This document shows positions 58,567-64,000 of a stretch of DNA of 64,000 nucleotides, one piece after another (positions within the stretch are counted from its first letter, which is position 1; each line of letters opens with the position of its first letter). The DNA lies in NCBI GenBank assembly GCA_031553195.1, contig JAVBLV010000033.1:1-64000 (forward strand), in the 5' to 3' direction. Under the pieces are notes generated by a model that had not been told where the DNA came from, ran no database searches, and was given only the letters and a program-made list of their open reading frames with translations. Made by a program: the position numbers and the translations under genes. The stretch is from JAVBLV01 sp031553195. Lineage in GTDB: Bacteria > Bacteroidota > Bacteroidia > Bacteroidales > P3.

Positions 58567-61512
58567 ATGAAAAAGTATATATTATTTGGAATCTTGAGTT
58601 TGTTCTATTTACAAGCATCTGCCCAAGATACGATCATTCTGATGAATTCTACAAACGATAGCTCTACAAAACGCCTTTGCAAAGGTTGGTTTTATGATAG
58701 CGGCGGAGAAAACGGGAATTATGCGCGAAATGAAGATCTTACCATAACAATACGCCCCAATACGTCGATAGTTACAGAAATGTCGACGTTTACATTCGAT
58801 ACTTTTGACGTTAATCCGTTAGACACATTGTATATTTACGATGGAGTCAATACCTCCGCTCCCTTGTTGCGCGTGGGACCGAGTCAATTACCTTATGCAA
58901 ACAACACTAATACGTTGCAGGGACTAACTATAACCCCCTCCTGTACGAATACAACAGGAGCGCTGACTTTCAGGTTTAAAACCAGCGCCAGCGTTGCTAA
59001 TCCTTCGACCGGATGGAGGGCTAAAATGGTGTGTAAAAATAAATGCAGCGATTTTACGGTTAATTGGGATAGTACTTATTATAAAGTTATCAATGGCATA
59101 AATGTTCCCGCGTTGGTAAAGTTTAATATGGAAGAGTATAAAATAGATTCTGCCGCTATAAGAGAACACCGGAACGATACCATAGATACTTTGTTTTATA
59201 ACGCAATAGACGTATGTCACGGCGTGGGGGATTCTCTTGTTTTATCAGTAACCGCATCTTATGGAGAAAACTCCTGTTTTCAATACAATCCCAACTGGGT
59301 TTACACCTGGGAATTTGATAACGGGAGAAAAGATTCTACGTCGGGAAGCCAGGCAGGCGCCACTTTTAAAGATATAACCTGTTATCAAATATACGTAAAC
59401 GTAAGGGATCCCTTAACGGGTTGCTACACCGAATTGGACCTTGAAACAAAAGTGCGCGTATCAAAGAATCCTATCAAAAAAATTATGAGTATTCCTGATT
59501 TATGTACGGGTGGATATTACAACCTGAAGGTAGGGTATGGGGCTGGTAGTCAAATAGTAATGGATACCTTTACAGAAAGCAAGTCGGGAAGGGCTACATT
59601 TACCGATACGGTATTTATTCCGGATGGACCTAATTGTCCGGATCGTTGCTATTATACAAAAGTTACATTTGATCAGTTCCCCAACGGGAAAACCATTACC
59701 TCGGGAGATGATATATGCGCGGTTTGTTTTACGGCAGAACATACCTTTGTGGGCGACTTGGGGCTTTATCTGATGTGTCCCACTGGGAAAAGAGCTACTT
59801 TGATGACCTATAACGGAAGCGCGACAGCGCCTGCAGGCATACCACCAAACAGGCCTCCTTATAATGGCGGCGCCGATTTCGGAATTCCCCCTACCAATAG
59901 GCAAGTGCCCGGCATGCCCACGCCCGATGCTTGTACGCAAGCCTATAATAAACCGGGCTATGGTTGGCAGTATTGTTTCTCGGAAAAATACAGGAACAGT
60001 ACTCAGGGTTATATGGGGCCTCGTACGTCGGGAAATACCCGGTTAGATTCCACAAATTACGAAGCCAAAACGAAATTCTATCTCCCTGACACCGCTTTCA
60101 GCGAATTGATTGGTTGTCCGCTGAACGGAGAATGGGCAATACAGGTTTGCGATTATTGGGGTGCTGACAAAGGGTATGTATTTAACTGGTTTCTCGAATT
60201 CTGCGGCGATATACAAGCAAATTCTGACTGTAACTACAGCGTAAGAATAGATTCTGTTATCTGGCAAGGGCCTTTTGTACATAATATGACGCCTACAACC
60301 GCGGAAATACGTCCCGATTCGGCCGGTCTTTTTAGATATACGGTTAATATCTTAGATAACTTTGGATGCTCATGGGATACTTCGACAAATCTGACAGTAG
60401 TGCAAACGCCGAAGATCCAGTTGGGACAAAAAGAGATGATCGTTTGTTCATACAATACAGAAATACTGTTGGACTGCGGAGTTCCCGATACGAATGCTTT
60501 CCCGAATTCTTATTTATGGGAGCCTACAGGCGATACAACCAGAACCCTAAGCATCCCCAACAACCTTCCTTATTCAACTACCTATAAGGTACAGGTTGAA
60601 ACTCGGAATGCAAATACTTCATGTAGGAGTATGGACTCTATTGTGATAAAGGTTCTACCCACTCCAACGCCAAGTTTTGTGCCTGATAGATTTCCGCTGG
60701 AAGGATGCCAGCCTTTACAGGTCTCGTTCACCAGTACATCAGGAAGCACCGACGTATATGAATGGTATTTCGGAGACGGAACTTCTTCCAGCGAACCTAA
60801 TCCCGTACACAATTATCCTAATCCGGGAGTCTATGACATAACCTTGATAACAAAGAATAATAATGGGTGCATTGATACTATTTCTTATCCCGGTTTGATA
60901 AAAGTATTTTCCAAACCAAAGGCAGAGTTTAGTTGGCAACCGCAAAATCCTTCGCTTCTGGATCCGACAATAAAGTTTGTAAATAAAACAATTCCGCAAA
61001 ATTCCGAGAATATTTATGTTTGGCAAATACAAGATAATTTGGAGGATCCTCAATCTTATACTTATATCTTTGATAGCGTAAACCCGTATTATTCCTTCCC
61101 GACGGATGAAGGAGCGGAGGCAACGGGCACTTATGTTATAAACTTAATGGCTTCAACCAAGAATATGCCTCCTAGCGGATACGTATATGAATGTATCGAT
61201 ACGGCAACCCATGAAATTACATTGTTGAATGATTTCTTACAATTCCCTAATGTTATAACAGCCAATGGAGACGGCGTCAACGACGTTTTCCGCATTGCAA
61301 GCTTAGCAAAAGGAACAGCTTTCCCAAATAATGAATTGCACATTTACGATCGGTCGGGACGAACCGCATACCATAAGAAAAATATGACCGAGAATGATGT
61401 TTGGGATCCAAAAGCCGAGAATGCGCCTGCGGGAACATATTTTTATAAATTTGTGGTAAAAGGACTTTATAAAGACAATGAATTTAATGGAACAATAGAG
61501 GTGATGAGATAA
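58567..61512 (+). CDS. Large cell-surface protein with CUB-like, P-domain-like and PKD domains and type B sorting signal
   Basis: 981 residues, signal peptide about 1-19 (ASA-Q). Domains in order: a CUB-like region (about 25-155; LYIYDGVN and TGALTFRF), a middle PKD-like stretch (about 215-300; YTWEFDNG), a proprotein convertase P-domain-like region (about 354-547; VGDLGLYLMCPTGKRATLM, WAIQVCDYWGADKGYVFNW), a PKD domain (about 697-785; YEWYFGDGTSSSEPNPVHNY), and a C-terminal gliding-type (type B) sorting domain (about 891-981; VITANGDGVNDVF, LHIYDRSG). It is predicted to be exported by the type IX system and attached or released at the surface as an adhesin-like protein. Confidence 0.9.
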   Translation: MKKYILFGILSLFYLQASAQDTIILMNSTNDSSTKRLCKGWFYDSGGENGNYARNEDLTITIRPNTSIVTEMSTFTFDTFDVNPLDTLYIYDGVNTSAPLLRVGPSQLPYANNTNTLQGLTITPSCTNTTGALTFRFKTSASVANPSTGWRAKMVCKNKCSDFTVNWDSTYYKVINGINVPALVKFNMEEYKIDSAAIREHRNDTIDTLFYNAIDVCHGVGDSLVLSVTASYGENSCFQYNPNWVYTWEFDNGRKDSTSGSQAGATFKDITCYQIYVNVRDPLTGCYTELDLETKVRVSKNPIKKIMSIPDLCTGGYYNLKVGYGAGSQIVMDTFTESKSGRATFTDTVFIPDGPNCPDRCYYTKVTFDQFPNGKTITSGDDICAVCFTAEHTFVGDLGLYLMCPTGKRATLMTYNGSATAPAGIPPNRPPYNGGADFGIPPTNRQVPGMPTPDACTQAYNKPGYGWQYCFSEKYRNSTQGYMGPRTSGNTRLDSTNYEAKTKFYLPDTAFSELIGCPLNGEWAIQVCDYWGADKGYVFNWFLEFCGDIQANSDCNYSVRIDSVIWQGPFVHNMTPTTAEIRPDSAGLFRYTVNILDNFGCSWDTSTNLTVVQTPKIQLGQKEMIVCSYNTEILLDCGVPDTNAFPNSYLWEPTGDTTRTLSIPNNLPYSTTYKVQVETRNANTSCRSMDSIVIKVLPTPTPSFVPDRFPLEGCQPLQVSFTSTSGSTDVYEWYFGDGTSSSEPNPVHNYPNPGVYDITLITKNNNGCIDTISYPGLIKVFSKPKAEFSWQPQNPSLLDPTIKFVNKTIPQNSENIYVWQIQDNLEDPQSYTYIFDSVNPYYSFPTDEGAEATGTYVINLMASTKNMPPSGYVYECIDTATHEITLLNDFLQFPNVITANGDGVNDVFRIASLAKGTAFPNNELHIYDRSGRTAYHKKNMTENDVWDPKAENAPAGTYFYKFVVKGLYKDNEFNGTIEVMR

Positions 61513-61534
61513 ACAGCTTCCTTTATGTAACCGG

Positions 61535-61572
61535 ACAAAGACTGCTTGATACCTCGGGCAGTCTTTGTTTTG
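61535..61572 (+). terminator. Terminator of the surface protein operon
   Basis: ACAAAGACTGC pairs perfectly with GCAGTCTTTGT over 11 bp, followed by TTTTG. It starts 23 bp after the stop of the 981-residue gene. Confidence 0.85.
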
Positions 61573-61612
61573 AATAATATTCAAGGCAAATTAAAGAACT
61601 ACTGGATAAAAA

Positions 61613-62470
61613 ATGGAACGTAAACCGGAATGGCTTAAAATAAAGCTCGAAAGCAAGGAAAACTATACGAAGGTAAAAAAAATTGTAGCAGATAATGGCT
61701 TACATACAATATGTAGTAGCGGCAAATGTCCGAATATCGGGCAATGTTGGAGCCTCGGAACTGCAACATTCATGATATTGGGCGATATCTGCACGCGTGC
61801 ATGCAAATTTTGCGCCACTCAAACAGGAAAGCCATTACACCCTGATTCCGAAGAATTTGAAAAAGTATCGCGAAGCATTCATGATATGCGACTTAAACAT
61901 TGCGTGATCACTTCTGTAGATAGAGACGATCTTCCCGATAAAGGAGCCTCTCATTGGGCCAGAACGATAGAAGCCATTCGAAAACTGAATCCTCAAGTTG
62001 TAATAGAAGTATTAGTTCCTGACTTCGACGCTTCTCCCGAATTAATAAACATTGTCCTCTCTGCAAAACCGGATATTTTTGGACATAATATGGAAACCGT
62101 CGAAAGGCTAACGCATCAAATCCGCAGCAGAGCCAGCTATTCTTGTAGTTTGAATGTTCTACAATTGGCTTCTTGCCAAAATGTTTTGACAAAATCAGGA
62201 ATTATGGTAGGTTTAGGGGAAAAAGCGGAGGAAGTTATTCAACTAATGAAAGACTTAAAACGAGTTGGTTGTAGTCTTTTGACAATCGGTCAATACCTGC
62301 AACCCACAAAACAAAACATTCCCGTGATGGAATATGTTACGCCCGAACAATTTGAAGAATATAAAACTATTGCTGTAGATCTTGGTTTCAGTGGCGTAGA
62401 GAGCGCCCCCCTTGTACGGTCTTCCTATATGGCAGAGCAAACCTTTATGAGAATAAAAAATAAAATCTAG
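61613..62470 (+). CDS. lipA: Lipoyl synthase
   Basis: 285 residues, radical SAM enzyme that inserts two sulfurs into protein-bound octanoyl chains. The auxiliary cluster cysteines are in CSSGKCPNIGQCW, the radical SAM motif is CTRACKFCAT, and GLGEKAEEVIQLMKDL and the closing VRSSYMAEQ (C-terminal RSSY signature) are present. Length is normal. lipB is not adjacent. It is preceded by the terminator at 61535-61572, so it is expressed separately from the surface protein genes. Confidence 0.96.
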   Translation: MERKPEWLKIKLESKENYTKVKKIVADNGLHTICSSGKCPNIGQCWSLGTATFMILGDICTRACKFCATQTGKPLHPDSEEFEKVSRSIHDMRLKHCVITSVDRDDLPDKGASHWARTIEAIRKLNPQVVIEVLVPDFDASPELINIVLSAKPDIFGHNMETVERLTHQIRSRASYSCSLNVLQLASCQNVLTKSGIMVGLGEKAEEVIQLMKDLKRVGCSLLTIGQYLQPTKQNIPVMEYVTPEQFEEYKTIAVDLGFSGVESAPLVRSSYMAEQTFMRIKNKI

Positions 62471-62615
62471 AAGAAAATTGTTCAAAATTTGTTTCTCCTA
62501 AATCCAATAATCATTATAATTTATTTCTTCGTTCAAAATCATTCGTTTTAGCTCTGTATTTCCATAATCATTTTTTTTTAAACAGTTACTGAAAACGGAG
62601 CATTATATTTGATTA

Positions 62616-64000
62616 CTATTTTTGTTCCCATATCCATGATTTTATAATTTCAAGGGCTTCGGGAGAAAATGTTTCCTCAATAACGCCATACTCCTTCGAA
62701 CTTCCTGTTTTACAATGCTGAAACAAATGATTCAATCCGGGCATGTAAACAATAGTCGTTTCTTTTCCGCCGCATTTCTTGATGGCCTCTAAATTCAATT
62801 TGGCGTCTACCTGAAAATCTTTCTCCCCATTAATTGCCAATACCGGACATTTGGTTTTTTGAAAATATTGACAAGGCTCCAATGTTAAAAATGTCCTCCA
62901 CCAAGGTTGGTTTAATTGAAGAATCAGAATCGAGACTTCCTTTTTACCCATGCCGAGACTTGTTTTTTCTTCTTCGGAAAGGGATGCCGTATGTTTCCTT
63001 ACGATTTCCGGAACGCAGGCAGGAAATGCTTCTTTCGATACTTTGTTAAAGGTGTCAAATACTTCTTTCAGAATGAGTAAACGAACATTGATCAATCGTT
63101 GATCTACTCCCTGGAGTTCAAAAAGCCGCTTATTTTGCTCCAATAACGTCTCTTTTCCGGAAACGCCCATTCCTGCCAAGCTGATCACAAAAGCGACCTT
63201 TTTGTTTTCCGAAGCCAATATAGCCGCAACGGCGCTGCCTTCGCTATGTCCGATAAGGCCTATCCTTTTCGAATCAATATCCGGACGTTTTTTCAGAAAT
63301 TCATAAGCCGATTCAATATCAGATGCAAAATCGAATGTCGTTGCTGTTGCAAAATTGCCCGTCGATTTTCCGACTCCCCTATCGTCGAGACGCAAAACGG
63401 CTATATTATTTTTGGATAAATAATCTGCAATTAACTTAAACGGTTTATGAAAAAGAATCTCCTCGTCTCTGTTTTGCGCGCCCGATCCTGTAATCAGAAT
63501 TACTGCGCGGAAAGGTTTGCCTTCTTTTGGATAGGTTAATGTTCCTGATAATACTATGTTTGCTTTCTTATTAGGAATCTGAACTTCTTCTTCCGAATAA
63601 GGATAGGGAGGTTGGGGTTCCTGCGGCCGGTTGACGACAAACGGAGATTCTCTTTTTTCAAATATTAAATTTCCGCTGAAAGATCCTTGTTTAAGATTGC
63701 CAATAATAGAGTCATTGCCCGAATTCAACACCCCTTTATAAGAAATATTCGGATTCTTGATCACAAAAGAAACTGTATCGTCTCTCCAATCGAAAGGCAA
63801 CGATTGCATTGACGCGCTGTCTTGTAATGGACTTTGTAAAATAGCTTTCATGACTCCTTCCGATATTTCTTCTAAACGCAAATTGATCGGATAAGATATG
63901 CCTCCCAACTGTATATCCCCTACCCAATAGGTATTTGTTATCGTTTGAGACTTGATATTTATGTTAGAACATAAAACCATCATAATAAAAATGATCGCTT
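62616..64000 (-). CDS. Secreted alpha/beta hydrolase (5' end off the window)
   Basis: At least 460 residues, running off the right edge. The frame continues upstream of the Met at 63983 as AIIFIMMVLCSNINIKSQT, a signal-peptide core, so the true start lies beyond 64000. After a 120-residue N-terminal beta-rich domain, an alpha/beta-hydrolase fold follows: VILITGSGAQNRDE, VLRLDDRGVGKSTG, and the nucleophile elbow GHSEGSA. A late Asp in INGEKDFQVD and the His in LNHLFQ complete a plausible triad. It resembles Bacteroidetes dienelactone-hydrolase-like or BAAT-type esterases; the substrate is unknown. Confidence 0.88.
   Translation of the reverse strand, partial: AIIFIMMVLCSNINIKSQTITNTYWVGDIQLGGISYPINLRLEEISEGVMKAILQSPLQDSASMQSLPFDWRDDTVSFVIKNPNISYKGVLNSGNDSIIGNLKQGSFSGNLIFEKRESPFVVNRPQEPQPPYPYSEEEVQIPNKKANIVLSGTLTYPKEGKPFRAVILITGSGAQNRDEEILFHKPFKLIADYLSKNNIAVLRLDDRGVGKSTGNFATATTFDFASDIESAYEFLKKRPDIDSKRIGLIGHSEGSAVAAILASENKKVAFVISLAGMGVSGKETLLEQNKRLFELQGVDQRLINVRLLILKEVFDTFNKVSKEAFPACVPEIVRKHTASLSEEEKTSLGMGKKEVSILILQLNQPWWRTFLTLEPCQYFQKTKCPVLAINGEKDFQVDAKLNLEAIKKCGGKETTIVYMPGLNHLFQHCKTGSSKEYGVIEETFSPEALEIIKSWIWEQK

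Noticed and set aside
1..64000. tRNA, rRNA, CRISPR, prophage or anti-phage defence genes
   Set aside because: I looked for T-loop sequences, regularly spaced direct repeats and typical nuclease, integrase or phage genes and saw none; apart from the transposase tail and short repeats the window is core chromosome.

Overview
The window is chromosomal DNA from a Bacteroidota bacterium, most likely order Bacteroidales; the sequence does not resolve the family. The evidence is phylum-typical: many -7 boxes of the form TAnnTTTG at plausible start sites, single-domain DUF1573 proteins, a 29-residue AURKAIP1/COX24-type basic protein, DUF2027-Smr and DUF3943 proteins, LptD of the Bacteroidetes type, and both type A and type B C-terminal sorting signals of the type IX secretion system. 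The DNA is AT-rich. Most of the window is core chromosome with a thin scatter of small mobile or repetitive DNA. I found no tRNA, rRNA or CRISPR array.

Layout. 1-194: tail of an IS4-type transposase. 274-12356, mostly minus strand: HU, then an overlapping rpoN / PAP2-like / M23 peptidase / ribH / fmt operon, asnS, a mannose-1-phosphate guanylyltransferase, RNase G, a tiny ribosome-type protein, a second HU and a glycosyltransferase. 12480-19513, plus strand: mrp, nfu and a cobalamin adenosyltransferase, then pcm, two tandem DUF1573 genes, an aminotransferase and a DUF2027-Smr gene. 19785-24282, minus strand: phosphate transporter with its PhoU-like partner, two unknown membrane or secreted proteins, and gcvT. 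24596-28431: sdhCAB. 28523-29484: a small Cys-Tyr-motif lipoprotein and a decayed type IX secretion cargo gene. 29624-33360, minus strand: AlkD-like protein, M20 dipeptidase, SPOR-like protein and UspA. Then ruvB (+), htrA (-) and a lipoprotein (-). 37734-49251: the division and cell-wall (dcw) cluster. 49344-64000: threonine aldolase, MCE protein, amidase, LptD, DUF3943 protein, rpe, a secreted protein plus a large type IX secretion cargo, lipA, and an alpha/beta hydrolase cut by the window edge.

How the genes work together. The dcw block makes meso-diaminopimelate peptidoglycan and the septal synthase (MraZ, RsmH, FtsL, FtsI, MurE, MraY, FtsW, MurG, MurC). The amidase, the M23 peptidase and SPOR-type proteins act on the same wall. 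LptD, the MCE protein and the HtrA protease serve the outer envelope. Sdh/Frd links fumarate or succinate to quinones, and Mrp and Nfu handle Fe-S clusters.

The most unusual points are these. (1) murD is reduced in place to an intact 179-codon frame encoding only its C-terminal domain, with substrate-binding residues changed. (2) The dcw cluster stops after murC with no ftsQ, ftsA or ftsZ. (3) A 29-nt palindrome occurs at three loci with base changes that preserve pairing. (4) A MITE-like element of about 160 bp is present in four copies, one of them inside the dcw operon. (5) There is a pseudogene of a type IX secretion cargo. (6) SdhC carries a large charged insertion. (7) Some small genes are easily missed.
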